Assembly: GCA_938035945.1 (NCBI GenBank)
Contig: CALHOU010000112.1
Span: forward strand, 1-57,423
Direction: 5' to 3'
From: an uncultured Granulosicoccaceae bacterium
GTDB lineage: Bacteria > Pseudomonadota > Gammaproteobacteria > Granulosicoccales > Granulosicoccaceae
Length of the DNA: 57,423 nucleotides
The number at the start of each line of letters is the position of its first letter. Position 1 is the stretch's first letter. The notes under the pieces are model-generated. The model saw only the letters and a list, made by a program, of their open reading frames with translations, made no database searches and had not been told where the DNA came from. Position numbers and translations under genes: made by a program. This document shows positions 8,862-18,877 of this stretch, in pieces.

Positions 8862-9719
8862 TTGGATTCATCTCATAAAACTCGATTGGCCCGTGCACTG
8901 GTCAGCATGTTGCGCCCGCTCATCAGGCTGCTTATACGGCACGAATTCACGCACTCAGAACTCACCGAACTTATTCGACAAACTTACGTGGAGGTCGCCT
9001 ATGAGCACTTCACTATCAAAGACGTTGAAATGACAATATCACGGGTCGCGGTATTAACTGGCCTGAGCCGTAAAGAAGTTGTTCGTTTTCGCGACATGCT
9101 GGACAACAATGAGGCTCTGCAAAAACAAAAACCAAATCGCGCGCAACGCGTTGTGCATGGTTGGCTAAGCGATCCAGAATTTCTTGACGAGAATTCCAAC
9201 CCGCTTGATCTACCGCTGAAAAATGTAAAACGTGGAAAACAATACGGTAGTTTTGTGGCATTGGTAAAACGCTACAGTGGTGATATCACCTTTGGCGTAG
9301 TTCTCGAAGAACTTAATCATATTGGGGTAACAAGCCAGCCGGATGAACACACAGTACGATTGGTTAACAGTGCGTATGTTCCACGCAAAGATGAGCTGGA
9401 GCAAGTGCGCGTCATTGCCACAAGCGTGGGCGATTTGTTTGAAACTTCAATTCATAATATAGATGCAGCCGATAAGGATAAACGCTTCCAACGCCAGGTG
9501 ATTTACACCCATGTGGACAAAGAATTCGTAAAAGAATTTAAGAAGCTAACCGCTGCAAAAGCCAAGCCCGTGATTCAAGAACTGAATGCGCATTTGTCCA
9601 AAGCTCAAAAACAATCGACTAGCACCGACTACACAAAACAACGGCGGCTTGGCTTTGGTATTTACTACATCGAAGGGCCGTCAGTTGACCCGGAAGAAAA
9701 CAATAAAGGCAACGACTAG
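8862..9719 (+). CDS. DUF6502 family protein
   Basis: 285 residues, soluble, basic. The N-terminal part (about 5-85) reads like a helical, DNA-binding-type domain with VAVLTGLSRKEVVRFRDML, a plausible helix-turn-helix. The remainder matches the DUF6502 proteins of marine Gammaproteobacteria. The start is TTG 8862: an in-frame stop lies at 8841 with no ATG or GTG between, and AAAAGG (8854-8859) is a ribosome site just upstream. Monocistronic by position, facing the convergent MFS gene one base away from its stop. Function unknown; a regulatory role is a guess from the N-terminal motif. Confidence 0.85.
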   Translation: MDSSHKTRLARALVSMLRPLIRLLIRHEFTHSELTELIRQTYVEVAYEHFTIKDVEMTISRVAVLTGLSRKEVVRFRDMLDNNEALQKQKPNRAQRVVHGWLSDPEFLDENSNPLDLPLKNVKRGKQYGSFVALVKRYSGDITFGVVLEELNHIGVTSQPDEHTVRLVNSAYVPRKDELEQVRVIATSVGDLFETSIHNIDAADKDKRFQRQVIYTHVDKEFVKEFKKLTAAKAKPVIQELNAHLSKAQKQSTSTDYTKQRRLGFGIYYIEGPSVDPEENNKGND

Positions 9720-9720
9720 G

Positions 9721-10893
9721 TCAATCCAACGGCGGGTTAAATCGAACACTGCAAATTACCAAGGCCGACAAAGCGCTGAGCACTGCGGCCATGACGAAGC
9801 CCATCGCATAAGAGCGCGTATAATCAAATAGTAATCCACTTATCCATGGCCCAAGCACACCTGCTATTCCCCACGCGGTAAATATTTGTCCGTATATTCT
9901 GGGCGATGTGTTCGCACCAAAAATCTCCACCACAGCCACAGGGTAGACGGCAATGATTGCACCATAAGAAAAGCCAATGATGCCCAAACAAAATAGAACC
10001 GGCAATGCGTTCAGACTCACCCCAACGACCATAATCGATAAAGCAAGCGCCGACACTAACGGCAAACCAACCAGCAGCCACTTGCGTTTTACTTTGTCAG
10101 CAAAGAAACTCACAAAAAATCCGCCAATCATATTGCCAAAAGCTACCAGGGTAACCGCCCAGATGGCTGTCGCACTAGCGAGTTGCGCCCAAAGTGCAAT
10201 ACCATACACATGGCCTAACACCATTAAGCCTGCGGTTACTGATGTGCCATACGCCAACCAAAGTAATAGGCGCGTACGCCTTTTCGCAGAAGTTAGCTTG
10301 GTAGAAGCAGAGCGAACTTCCCCGGTAAATTGTATCGCTGAAACTTTGAGAAAAACAGCGGCGACAAGTGCCGTTAAAAAAACAAGCACAGCGATTGTCT
10401 GCAAAGCTAATTCGTTTCCACCACGTTCGATTAATTTTCCGAACAAGGTTGGTGTTACGGTTGCGCCAACAGCATAAAACGCCGTAACCAAACCCATAGC
10501 AAATCCGCGTGTCCTTGGCATAGCCTGCCCTGCCAATTGAAGCGCGTATCCGTAACCAACACCGTTCGCTCCACCGAATATGACGCCATAGCTAAAATAT
10601 AAAAGGAGTATTGAGTGGCTAATCGCCGATACCCATAACCCCATAGCAGCCAACACACCCACCAGCAGAACTAATTTAACCGGCGAGAAAACGCAGTAGA
10701 TTCGATAGCCAAACAACACCGATACAGTAAGCGCAACAAGAGCGATCGAGTAAATTAAGCTAACATTGGCGCGATTAGCACCAACAATGGATTCCCACTG
10801 TGGCATGAACACAGAAAAAGCGTGAATCGAACCCAACACAGCGCTCAGCATCACGGTGGCGCACAGGGCAAGAAATTTATGCGAAAAAATCAT
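9721..10893 (-). CDS. MFS transporter, oxalate/formate antiporter (OFA)-like
   Basis: 390 residues, 12 hydrophobic helices. The N-terminus (IHAFSVFMPQWESIVG), the segment FGGANGVGYGYALQLAGQAM in helices 4-5 and the late SYGAIIAVYPVAVVEIFG fit the OFA/monocarboxylate branch of the major facilitator superfamily. Family members exchange small carboxylates across the inner membrane. Substrate unknown. It is divergent from the DUF3179 gene (start 10978) with an 84-base gap and convergent with the DUF6502 gene. Confidence 0.85.
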   Translation of the reverse strand: MIFSHKFLALCATVMLSAVLGSIHAFSVFMPQWESIVGANRANVSLIYSIALVALTVSVLFGYRIYCVFSPVKLVLLVGVLAAMGLWVSAISHSILLLYFSYGVIFGGANGVGYGYALQLAGQAMPRTRGFAMGLVTAFYAVGATVTPTLFGKLIERGGNELALQTIAVLVFLTALVAAVFLKVSAIQFTGEVRSASTKLTSAKRRTRLLLWLAYGTSVTAGLMVLGHVYGIALWAQLASATAIWAVTLVAFGNMIGGFFVSFFADKVKRKWLLVGLPLVSALALSIMVVGVSLNALPVLFCLGIIGFSYGAIIAVYPVAVVEIFGANTSPRIYGQIFTAWGIAGVLGPWISGLLFDYTRSYAMGFVMAAVLSALSALVICSVRFNPPLD

Positions 10894-10977
10894 TGAGAAC
10901 TATGCACGATTAGCGAACTCTTTAACGCTAAAACACTCATAGTATCGGATACCCAACACTTTTTCAGGTAGCTATTT

Positions 10978-12375
10978 ATGCGCTCGGCACTCACTAACTC
11001 ACTGATTGTTCGCCAACTTGTTCTCGCCTGCTCAATTTTATTCATCGTGATGGCAACACTTCATGCACAAAGCACTGCTGCGCAAACTCACCAACTACCC
11101 GAACATGTCATAAAACGATTTGGTACACCACCGGATGTGCCGACCGGTCCGTTAAGTGAAGAACTGGTTAAGGCTTTGGATTCAGCTTTCGGCGTTAATC
11201 TTAAATCAGGTCGGTGGGGGCCTGAGCAAAATGCAGCCATAAAAACCATCAGCGAATCGAAAGACCCACGCTTAGCATGGTTAGTCAGCGACATGATGCG
11301 TATAGCGGGCTCAACAGAATTAATGCGGGTACTCGCAAATTCCACTCAGCAGCTACTCAATATAGAATTCGAAAATGGAAACTTTTGGGGCCATACAACC
11401 GATCAGCTTATTGGCTGGGATATTCCAGCTCCACCAGACTATTTAACATACAAACGCAATATCTACACTCTAATCGTTCGCGAATGGAATGGCATATTTA
11501 AACCCGGCGATATTGACTGGCGCCATGTTTCCTGGGGCGGCGTTCGTATCGATGATCGTCCTTTCGACACCACGGACGAACCGTGCAATTGTATTCCAGC
11601 TGCTGATAATCCACCCGTGACCAGCGCCAAAGACGCTACCTGGCTAGCGGATGATGCGATCGTTTTCGGTATTGAAGTCAATGGTGAATACCGAGCATAT
11701 CCAAGACAAATCATGGAGGTGCGCGAAATGGTTAACGACACGCTGGGCGGGCGTGATTTGGGCATTCCTTATTGCACGTTATGTGCTTCGGCTCAAGCGT
11801 ATTTCACTGACGATGTGCCCAAAGGTGTGGAACGCCCCATCCTGCGCACATCGGGTTTACTGATACGCTCGAACAAGGTCATGTACGATCTCAATACTTT
11901 TTCTGTGTTCGATACCTTTCGTGGTAACGCGGTAACCGGTGAGCTTGCCGACAAAAAAGTGAAACTTAAACAAGCGGGTGTGGTGACCACTAAGTGGGGC
12001 GATTGGAAAAAAGCACACCCAAGCACAACGGTGCTGGCTGAATCCTTGGCACTTGGGCGCGATTTCGATTTTCGCAATAACCGCGATGCCGATGGTCCGA
12101 TCTTCCCTATCGGTGATGTCGACCCACGCTTATCCGTGCACGATGATATTGTTGGTGTAGTCGCGGAATCAGGTACACCAATCGCTTTTCATTTACCCAA
12201 AGCGATCGATGCCTTAGTAAACGATGAAACCATTGAATTTGAAAACATCAAGTTAGTGCTTGATGGCGGTGGCGTAAAAGCGGTTAGCAAAAGCGGTGAA
12301 GATTTAGGCGGGCATCAGGCGTTCTGGTTTGCCTGGTCTCAGTTTTATCCAGATACGCAATTGTGGCCTATGTAA
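10978..12375 (+). CDS. exported DUF3179 domain-containing protein
   Basis: 465 residues. A signal peptide or N-terminal anchor occupies about residues 12-36. The DUF3179 domain (about 215-440) contains the conserved GIPYCTLCASAQAY segment with its two cysteines and the later DGGGVKAV and AFWFAWSQFYP motifs. DUF3179 proteins are secreted or membrane-attached and of unknown function. The stop lies nine bases from the convergent purF stop, with no clear terminator between. Confidence 0.88.
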   Translation: MRSALTNSLIVRQLVLACSILFIVMATLHAQSTAAQTHQLPEHVIKRFGTPPDVPTGPLSEELVKALDSAFGVNLKSGRWGPEQNAAIKTISESKDPRLAWLVSDMMRIAGSTELMRVLANSTQQLLNIEFENGNFWGHTTDQLIGWDIPAPPDYLTYKRNIYTLIVREWNGIFKPGDIDWRHVSWGGVRIDDRPFDTTDEPCNCIPAADNPPVTSAKDATWLADDAIVFGIEVNGEYRAYPRQIMEVREMVNDTLGGRDLGIPYCTLCASAQAYFTDDVPKGVERPILRTSGLLIRSNKVMYDLNTFSVFDTFRGNAVTGELADKKVKLKQAGVVTTKWGDWKKAHPSTTVLAESLALGRDFDFRNNRDADGPIFPIGDVDPRLSVHDDIVGVVAESGTPIAFHLPKAIDALVNDETIEFENIKLVLDGGGVKAVSKSGEDLGGHQAFWFAWSQFYPDTQLWPM

Positions 12376-12383
12376 AACCTTAT

Positions 12384-13883
12384 TTATAAAACCACTAAAT
12401 CGTCTGCACCGCCAGCGGCTTTTTTCTTTTTATCTGAACGGTTCGACTGCAGGGCGTGCAGGTAACTGCTATCTACATCGCCCGTTATATACTCACCATT
12501 AAAACAGCAGGACTCAAACGTATCGATTGGGTGCTTGTCGTAACGCACAGCCTCGATCAAGTCCTCCAAATCTTGGTATACCAGCCAATCTGCACCAATG
12601 ATTTCCTGTATTTCTTCAACGCTACGATCATGCGCGATCAGTTCTTTTGGCGCAGGCATATCGATGCCATAAACATTTGGATATCGCACCGGTGGCGCCG
12701 CTGACGCCATAAAAACATTTTTTGCACCCGCATCACGCGCCATTTGTACAATTTGCCCAGACGTGGTTCCACGCACGATGGAATCATCAACCAATAAGAC
12801 ATTTTTACCAGCAAACTCCAGATCAATTGGTGAGAGCTTTTGACGTACCGATTTTTTTCGAAGCTGTTGTCCTGGCATGATAAAGGTTCGACCGATGTAG
12901 CGATTTTTTATAAAGCCTTCTCGGTATTTCACACCCAGATGAAAGGCCACTTCCATTGCCGATGTTCGACTGGTATCGGGAATCGGAATAACAACATCGA
13001 TTCCGTGATTCTCACGTTCGCGTAAAATTTTCTTCGCCAGCTTTTCGCCCATGCGTAAACGCGATTTATAAACCGATACGTTATCGATAATGCTATCGGG
13101 ACGCGCTAAGTAAACAAACTCAAAAATACACGGCGATAGCTCTGGGTTTTCCGCGCACTGTCGAGTGTGCATATTGCCATCGATATCAATATATATCGCT
13201 TCACCAGGCTCAAGATCGCGCAGGCGTGTGAAACCTAATCCTTGCAAAGCCACGCTTTCAGATGCCACCGCATATTCGCTACCAGTATCGGTATGGCGAA
13301 CACCGATAACAGCTGGCCGAATACCCAATGGGTCACGGAATGCAAACACGCCACGACCAACCAACATACCAATGACGGCATACGCACCTTTACAACGTTT
13401 GTGCACGGCGGCAACGGTTGCAAATATTTGCTCAGGGGTAATAGTGGTTGCCGGTTTTAGCGCCTGTAGTTCATGTGCAAACACATTGAGTAATACTTCT
13501 GAATCCGAACCTGTATTGATGTGGCGTAAATCTGATTCAAACAATTCGCGTTGCAGCTGCTCGGCATTGGTTAAGTTACCGTTGTGCCCCATCACAATAC
13601 CGTAGGGAGAATTTACGTAAAAGGGCTGTGCTTCAGCTGCGGCCGATGATCCTGCGGTCGGATAACGCACATGAGCAATGCCCATGTTACCGGCCAAACG
13701 ATTCATGTGCCGGCTACTGAACACATCACGCACAAGCCCTGCCGCTTTGCGCAACATAAGGCGCCCGTCATGACTTGTTGCAATACCGGCTGCATCCTGA
13801 CCGCGGTGTTGAAGTAAGGTTAATCCATCATAAAGCCTGGAATTTACCGGCTCTACTCCAACGATTCCGAGAATGCCACACAT
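12384..13883 (-). CDS. purF: amidophosphoribosyltransferase
   Basis: First committed step of purine synthesis: PRPP plus glutamine to 5-phosphoribosylamine. 499 residues, normal. The N-terminal glutaminase begins MCGILGIVG, so Cys2 is the nucleophile with no propeptide; the [13 protein letters not shown] loop and HNGNLTN follow. The C-terminal phosphoribosyltransferase has the PRPP loop [14 protein letters not shown] at 362-375. It starts three bases after cvpA, the classic cvpA-purF pair. Confidence 0.98.
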   Translation of the reverse strand: MCGILGIVGVEPVNSRLYDGLTLLQHRGQDAAGIATSHDGRLMLRKAAGLVRDVFSSRHMNRLAGNMGIAHVRYPTAGSSAAAEAQPFYVNSPYGIVMGHNGNLTNAEQLQRELFESDLRHINTGSDSEVLLNVFAHELQALKPATTITPEQIFATVAAVHKRCKGAYAVIGMLVGRGVFAFRDPLGIRPAVIGVRHTDTGSEYAVASESVALQGLGFTRLRDLEPGEAIYIDIDGNMHTRQCAENPELSPCIFEFVYLARPDSIIDNVSVYKSRLRMGEKLAKKILRERENHGIDVVIPIPDTSRTSAMEVAFHLGVKYREGFIKNRYIGRTFIMPGQQLRKKSVRQKLSPIDLEFAGKNVLLVDDSIVRGTTSGQIVQMARDAGAKNVFMASAAPPVRYPNVYGIDMPAPKELIAHDRSVEEIQEIIGADWLVYQDLEDLIEAVRYDKHPIDTFESCCFNGEYITGDVDSSYLHALQSNRSDKKKKAAGGADDLVVL

Positions 13884-13886
13884 GTT

Positions 13887-14399
13887 TTAGGAGCTCGCTG
13901 CTGAGAAATCAAAATGTTGCGCCAACTCTAAGGGCAGTTGCGCGTGAATAAATTTGGCGGCCCTTTGCACAGGCGGTATAAACGCCGACTGTCGCCACCA
14001 AGTTTCTTGTTTAAAGGTGGGAATAAGGTTAGCCAGTAGTACCAACAAGGTCACGATGACGACCCCGCGTGCCACGCCAAAGCCCACACCTAACCACAAA
14101 TCGAGCTTTCCTTTTTCGGCCGATTGCAAAATCTTTTGGAACAAGTAGTTAATCAAGCCGCCCAAAATCATGGCGCTAAAAAATAAAACGAGCGCACTGA
14201 TTGCGTAACGGGCTTGGGGGCTTTCAATTGTGTCGCGTGGCAGCAACGACGCAAACCGAGAAGTAAACATCAAGGTGATGAGAATCGCCGAAAGCCAGGT
14301 CAGTAGACTGACCGCCTCTTTGAAAAAACCACGCACAGCACTGATGGCCACAGACACCACAATGATGAGTAGTACCAGCACGTCAATTCCAGAAAACAC
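13887..14399 (-). CDS. cvpA: CvpA family inner-membrane protein
   Basis: About 170 residues, four hydrophobic helices, with the conserved early segment VRGFFKEAVSLLTWLSA. CvpA is a conserved protein of the purF operon needed for colicin V production and envelope stress or bile tolerance in enterics. The frame is open to GTG 14414, but AGGAGG at 14404-14409 sits just before a second GTG at 14399, which gives the usual N-terminus (FSGIDVLVLL), so I start it there. Confidence 0.93.
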   Translation of the reverse strand: MFSGIDVLVLLIIVVSVAISAVRGFFKEAVSLLTWLSAILITLMFTSRFASLLPRDTIESPQARYAISALVLFFSAMILGGLINYLFQKILQSAEKGKLDLWLGVGFGVARGVVIVTLLVLLANLIPTFKQETWWRQSAFIPPVQRAAKFIHAQLPLELAQHFDFSAASS

Positions 14400-14456
14400 G
14401 TAACCTCCTGACACACCCGCAGTGTGTACGGCATTCTATCAAACAGAACCTATTCA

Positions 14457-15050
14457 TTAAGGATAGCTGACCACAATGGCTTCTCTATCTAAAAGACGAA
14501 TGACTTTGTCCCGGCTGGTCTCTGCTTGCTGCAAGTTAATCATTGGACCCACTCGTACCCGATATAAGGGCGTAGCAGCCTCTGTTGGCGTCACAAATGA
14601 TGGAAAACCAGCCCGACGCAACTTATCCCGCACTGCCAAGGCGTTCTGTTCGTCGCCGAAACTGCCCGCCTGAACCACCCAGGCCTGAATTTGATCGGTA
14701 TTTTCGTTTGCCGTAGTGGGCGCTGGACGGGCTTGCGGCACAACGGCGGGTGGTGTCTGCGCAACAGCGGCGCCATTGTTGGTAGGCTCGTGCTCGGCAC
14801 GCTCTTCCGGAATAATTTGCGCTGGTTTACTTGGCGCAATTAACGACGGCTCAGGCACGCCATCAGCATCGAGTATTCGAGGTGGCTCAGCGCGTAATCG
14901 TTCCACCCGACGATATTGACTCTCGCTACCAGAGCCATCGAGCAACAGCGGCAAAAAAATTACCAGTAATGCCATGAGCACAGCCGCACCCCACAAGCGC
15001 TGCCGAAGCCGAATCGACTTTTGCTCGTCGAGTGGGTCGGAACCACTCAA
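14457..15050 (-). CDS. SPOR domain-containing (DedD-like) cell-division protein
   Basis: 197 residues: a short basic cytoplasmic tail, one transmembrane helix (about 18-37), a Pro/Ala-rich periplasmic linker, and a C-terminal SPOR domain (about 122-197) with WVVQAGSFGDEQNALAVRDKL. SPOR domains bind denuded septal peptidoglycan. DedD lies between folC and cvpA in E. coli, and this gene has the same place. Its start overlaps the folC stop by four bases (ATGA at 15047-15050). Confidence 0.93.
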   Translation of the reverse strand: MSGSDPLDEQKSIRLRQRLWGAAVLMALLVIFLPLLLDGSGSESQYRRVERLRAEPPRILDADGVPEPSLIAPSKPAQIIPEERAEHEPTNNGAAVAQTPPAVVPQARPAPTTANENTDQIQAWVVQAGSFGDEQNALAVRDKLRRAGFPSFVTPTEAATPLYRVRVGPMINLQQAETSRDKVIRLLDREAIVVSYP

Positions 15051-16285
15051 GATTCGTCCCCTGCCTCATCACCCAACTGCGATAGGGTATAAAAGGAGCC
15101 TGCAACCAACACAAGCACCGGCTTGTCATTGTTGCGCGACTGGGCATCGGCACGCGCCGCATGCCAGGCATTGCGCACCGTAGTAAAACCTTTTACGGCA
15201 CCAGGCTGAAGGCTGGATATGGTTTCGACCAAATCGCTCAAGGGCGTGGCGCGAGGCACGGGTAATTGAGCACAGTACCAACGTGACACAGCTGGTGCTA
15301 AGGCTTCAACAATGCCCTCTATGTCTTTATCTTTTAGTGCGGAAAATACGGCATAAACATCGTGGCCAGCATAGTTTGCCAACAATGCCTCTCTAACGGT
15401 AATCGCTGCCGCCGGATTGTGTGCAACGTCTAGCACAACCAATTGCGAATCGATGGTCTTTTGTTCAAAACGACCTTGTACATGCACAGACGCCAAACCT
15501 TGTTGGATATGATCGTCGCTTACCGGTAGTTGTTCTTGCAAGGAGGCCACAGCGAGTAAGGCACAGGCGGCATTGCGTTGCTGATGAACGCCAGCTAGTG
15601 CTGAATTGGGTAACGCGTTTTCATTGATGAACTGAATATCCATGTTCGCTCCCTTAGCGATCTGGATTAAATTATCCGGCGGATTTTGCTCACCAACAAT
15701 CAACGGTTTGCCAGAGCGACCAATGGCTACTTTTTCAGCTGCTATCGCTTCAATGGTATCGCCTAAGTAGTCCTGATGATCCAGCGCTATGCTGGTTAGA
15801 ATCGCGCAATCAGCGTCCCATAAATTCGTTGCATCCAAACGCCCGCCTAAGCCCACTTCCATCACCACCACATCACAATCTTGCTTCGTAAACGCCGCCA
15901 TCGCAGCAAGCGTTGTGTATTCGAAATAAGTTAGCGTTTCAGGTTCTCGAGCGGATTCAACGGTATGCAAGGCATCAACGATGACTTGATCATTCAGCAT
16001 TTGCGCATCAACACACATGCGCTCGTTGAACACGTCGATGTGTGGGCTTGTGTAGGCGCCAACCTTAAAGCCTGCATGTCGATAAATTTCGGTTAATAGT
16101 GCGACGGTTGAACCCTTACCGTTTGTGCCACCAACGAGAATAACGGGCATCGTTGCTGGTCGCAGTTGCAAACGATTGGCCACTTGTCCTACACGCTGCA
16201 AGCCCATATCGATTTCAGTTGGGTGCAACTGTTCCAACCAGTTAAGCCACTGGCTAAGAGTATCGCTAGGCGATGGCGCACTCAT
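15047..16285 (-). CDS. folC: bifunctional dihydrofolate synthase / folylpolyglutamate synthase
   Basis: 412 residues, a Mur-ligase-family enzyme that adds glutamate to dihydropteroate and to folates using ATP. The P-loop GTNGKGST is at 53-60, the TSPHIDVFNER segment follows, and VVMEVGLGGRLDATN carries the Mg-binding glutamate. It follows accD by 15 bases and overlaps the SPOR gene, the accD-folC-dedD order of gammaproteobacteria. Confidence 0.97.
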   Translation of the reverse strand: MSAPSPSDTLSQWLNWLEQLHPTEIDMGLQRVGQVANRLQLRPATMPVILVGGTNGKGSTVALLTEIYRHAGFKVGAYTSPHIDVFNERMCVDAQMLNDQVIVDALHTVESAREPETLTYFEYTTLAAMAAFTKQDCDVVVMEVGLGGRLDATNLWDADCAILTSIALDHQDYLGDTIEAIAAEKVAIGRSGKPLIVGEQNPPDNLIQIAKGANMDIQFINENALPNSALAGVHQQRNAACALLAVASLQEQLPVSDDHIQQGLASVHVQGRFEQKTIDSQLVVLDVAHNPAAAITVREALLANYAGHDVYAVFSALKDKDIEGIVEALAPAVSRWYCAQLPVPRATPLSDLVETISSLQPGAVKGFTTVRNAWHAARADAQSRNNDKPVLVLVAGSFYTLSQLGDEAGDES

Positions 16286-16300
16286 GGAACGTCCTGACGA

Positions 16301-17254
16301 CTAACTCGCCGCTTCAGCCGCTTCATCAACCTTGTCGAATTTAACTGGTGGTAGGTCGCACAACTTGGCCAATAGTCCAGCTAACTTATCGCGCATGTCT
16401 CGGCGATCGACAATCATATCAATGGCACCGTGCTCGAGTAAAAACTCACTTTTCTGAAAGCCTTCGGGTAAGTTCTCTCGCACCGTTTGCTCTATGACTA
16501 CACGACCGGCAAAACCAATCTCTGCGCCCGGTTCTGCAATGATGATGTCACCTAGCATGGCAAGGCTTGCTGATACACCGCCCATAGTGGGATCGGTCAG
16601 TACAGATATGTAGGGTATGCGCCGGTTAGCAAGCTTGGTTAACATCGAACTGGTTTTTCCCATTTGAAATAGTGAGAACAAGGCTTCTTGCATTCGCGCA
16701 CCACCACTGGCACTAAAACAAATGAACGGTACATCCTTTTCTAAAGCGTAGTCGCAAGCGCGGGAGAATCGCTCGCCAACAACCGAGCCCATGGAACCAC
16801 CCATAAATTTAAAATCAAAAATGGCCACCACAACCGGATTACCGTGAATGCTGCCACTCATGACAAGCAAGGCATCTTTTTCACCGGTGTCTTTGGTTTT
16901 TTGCACAAGACGATCACGGTAGCGTTTGCTGTCTTTAAATTTAAGCATATCGACAGGCTCAATCGTGTCGCCTATTTCCACACGACCTTCCTTGTCGAGC
17001 AAACGTTCCATCCGGGTTCGCGCCGTTATGCGCATGTGATGCGAACACTTCACGCACACGTCTTGCGCGCGATCAACCTCAGCCCGATACAGAACATTCG
17101 CACAGTTGTCGCACTTAACCCACAAGCCCTCAGGTACGTTGCCTTTTTCTTCCGTATTTCTGGCGCCGATGCGTGCTGGTATAAGTTTTTCGAACCAACT
17201 CAGACGCCCAGCAACACTACCTGGCTTTTTATCTTTTTTGTCTTCATCACTCAC
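16301..17254 (-). CDS. accD: acetyl-CoA carboxylase carboxyltransferase subunit beta
   Basis: 317 residues. A zinc ribbon with Cys48, Cys51, Cys67 and Cys70 (CDNC...CVKC) precedes the crotonase-like carboxyltransferase domain, which has [20 protein letters not shown] and [12 protein letters not shown]. With AccA it transfers the carboxyl group from biotin to acetyl-CoA for fatty acid synthesis. Start ATG 17254. Normal length; the acidic/alanine tail is not unusual. Confidence 0.98.
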   Translation of the reverse strand: MSDEDKKDKKPGSVAGRLSWFEKLIPARIGARNTEEKGNVPEGLWVKCDNCANVLYRAEVDRAQDVCVKCSHHMRITARTRMERLLDKEGRVEIGDTIEPVDMLKFKDSKRYRDRLVQKTKDTGEKDALLVMSGSIHGNPVVVAIFDFKFMGGSMGSVVGERFSRACDYALEKDVPFICFSASGGARMQEALFSLFQMGKTSSMLTKLANRRIPYISVLTDPTMGGVSASLAMLGDIIIAEPGAEIGFAGRVVIEQTVRENLPEGFQKSEFLLEHGAIDMIVDRRDMRDKLAGLLAKLCDLPPVKFDKVDEAAEAAS

Positions 17255-17281
17255 GGATCGAGGATCTCTTGTTGTGAATCT

Positions 17282-17923
17282 TCAACCGTCAATGATACCA
17301 GCGCTACTGCGTGCCGCGTCAACGAATGTGCGTAAAGCCTCATGATCTTTGACGCCTTTCGACGCTTCTACACCCGTGCTGACATCCACTGCATAAGGCT
17401 GGACCTGTTCAATTGCCGCTTTGACGTTGTGGGGGTACAGGCCACCCGCCAAAATCAATGGTTTGGGGATGTTTTGGTCTAGTTTGCGCCAGTCGAATGC
17501 GTGGCCGGTGCCACCCAGTTGGCCAGGCTCGTTGGAATCGAATAAGAAGGCCTGGGCATTTTTAAACTCTGAGAGGGCGTGCGCACTGGGCATGCCCGAG
17601 CCCAGACCTATTGCTTTGAGGTATGGCACGCCATAGCTATCGCATTCGGCAGCACTCTCGCGACCATGAAATTGCGGCAATATACCCGGCAATGTTTTTA
17701 GAGCGTGCTCAACCTCATGCCGTGGCGCGTCGAGGAACAAACCAACGCGCACCATAAAAGGCGCCAATTCGTCGCTTATGGCTTTGGCCTGTTCTGGCTT
17801 TATAAAGCGCTTGCTCGCCTCACAGAATACAAACCCTATCGCGTCAACGCCCAGCTGTTCGCAAAACAGCGCATCTTCAACGCGCGTAATGCCACAAATT
17901 TTTATACGTGTTGTGTGTGTCAT
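17282..17923 (-). CDS. trpF: phosphoribosylanthranilate isomerase
   Basis: 213 residues, monofunctional (beta/alpha)8 enzyme of tryptophan synthesis. The catalytic cysteine is in KICGITRVEDALF near the N-terminus, and the phosphate-binding segments LAGGLYPHNVKAAI and DVSTGVEASKGVKD are present. It sits between truA and accD, the conserved location in many gammaproteobacteria, away from other trp genes. Confidence 0.97.
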   Translation of the reverse strand: MTHTTRIKICGITRVEDALFCEQLGVDAIGFVFCEASKRFIKPEQAKAISDELAPFMVRVGLFLDAPRHEVEHALKTLPGILPQFHGRESAAECDSYGVPYLKAIGLGSGMPSAHALSEFKNAQAFLFDSNEPGQLGGTGHAFDWRKLDQNIPKPLILAGGLYPHNVKAAIEQVQPYAVDVSTGVEASKGVKDHEALRTFVDAARSSAGIIDG

Positions 17924-17973
17924 CAGGGGTGAGACGATAACAGATATTCGATATTATCTGGCTGTTAGCGATA

Positions 17974-18771
17974 CTAACTCGGTAAAGAGCGCCAAGGATC
18001 GGCGGCCAGTTCTCGAAAATCAGGAATACCAAACTTCTCCGGATAGGTGGGCTGCACAAAGCTCAATCCTTGCGCCGGTGCGGTCATGCCAGCTTGGGTT
18101 CGATCACCCGCTTCAAGCACATCGCGCAGCCAAGCCGCGTCAGCTTCCCCTTTGCCGATGCGTATCAAACAACCAGCAAGGATTCTGACCATATTGTGCA
18201 AAAAACCATTTGCGCGCACATCAATAGTAATGAGTTGTCCCTGCCGGTTTACGTCCAGTTGTTGTAGATCACGAACGGCATGTTTGGCTTGGCATTCGGA
18301 TGAGCGAAAGGCTGAGAAGTCATGGACGCCCAATAGCTGCTGCGCAGCTTCGTGCATTGCAAGGGTGTCGAGTGGTTGATTTATCCAGCTCAGTTTGCCT
18401 GCATGTAGTCCAGAGCGAGTACCTCGATTAAGAATGCGGTATTGATAGCTTCGGTTGAGTGCTTTGAAACGTGCATGAAATTCATCACTCACCTCACCCG
18501 CCCAATGTACCGCCACATGTTTACTCAGATGCGTGTTGGTACCGAAGGTCCATGCATGAATCGGTCGAACTGCTTGTGTATCGAAGTGCACAACTTGCGC
18601 AACGCCATGCACGCCGGTATCGGTGCGACCAGAGCAACTGACGCTAATGGGTTCGTCAGCGATTTTACTTAGGGCTTGTTCCAGCTCTGCCTGAACTGTA
18701 TGGCAATGTGGTTGAATTTGCCAACCACAAAACGGAGCGCCGTCGTAATCAACCGCCAGTGCAATTCTCAT
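17974..18771 (-). CDS. truA: tRNA pseudouridine(38-40) synthase
   Basis: 265 residues. Motif GRTDTGVHG places the catalytic Asp at residue 51. Further family segments are YRILNRGTRSGL and VRANGFLHNMVRILAG. It converts uridines 38-40 of the tRNA anticodon arm to pseudouridine. Located after the fimV terminator and before trpF. Confidence 0.97.
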   Translation of the reverse strand: MRIALAVDYDGAPFCGWQIQPHCHTVQAELEQALSKIADEPISVSCSGRTDTGVHGVAQVVHFDTQAVRPIHAWTFGTNTHLSKHVAVHWAGEVSDEFHARFKALNRSYQYRILNRGTRSGLHAGKLSWINQPLDTLAMHEAAQQLLGVHDFSAFRSSECQAKHAVRDLQQLDVNRQGQLITIDVRANGFLHNMVRILAGCLIRIGKGEADAAWLRDVLEAGDRTQAGMTAPAQGLSFVQPTYPEKFGIPDFRELAADPWRSLPS

Positions 18772-18797
18772 GATAAGACTCAGTCCAACATGGGCAT

Positions 18798-18834
18798 AAA
18801 AAAGGCGCTGACCCCATTGCAGGTTGTCAGCGCC
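18798..18834 (-). terminator. Rho-independent terminator of fimV
   Basis: A perfect 9-bp stem, GGCGCTGAC (18804-18812) with GTCAGCGCC (18826-18834), is followed on the minus strand by six T (complement of 18798-18803). It lies 44 bases beyond the fimV stop and upstream of truA, so truA probably needs its own promoter or read-through. Confidence 0.88.
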
Positions 18835-18877
18835 GCTTTGCTAACTGAGCAGCTAAACTGCCCGCGCTAGTTCGATC

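Noticed and set aside
16844-17335. 163-residue plus-strand frame opposite accD
   Set aside because: Covers accD, whose zinc ribbon and carboxyltransferase motifs are intact; no start signal.
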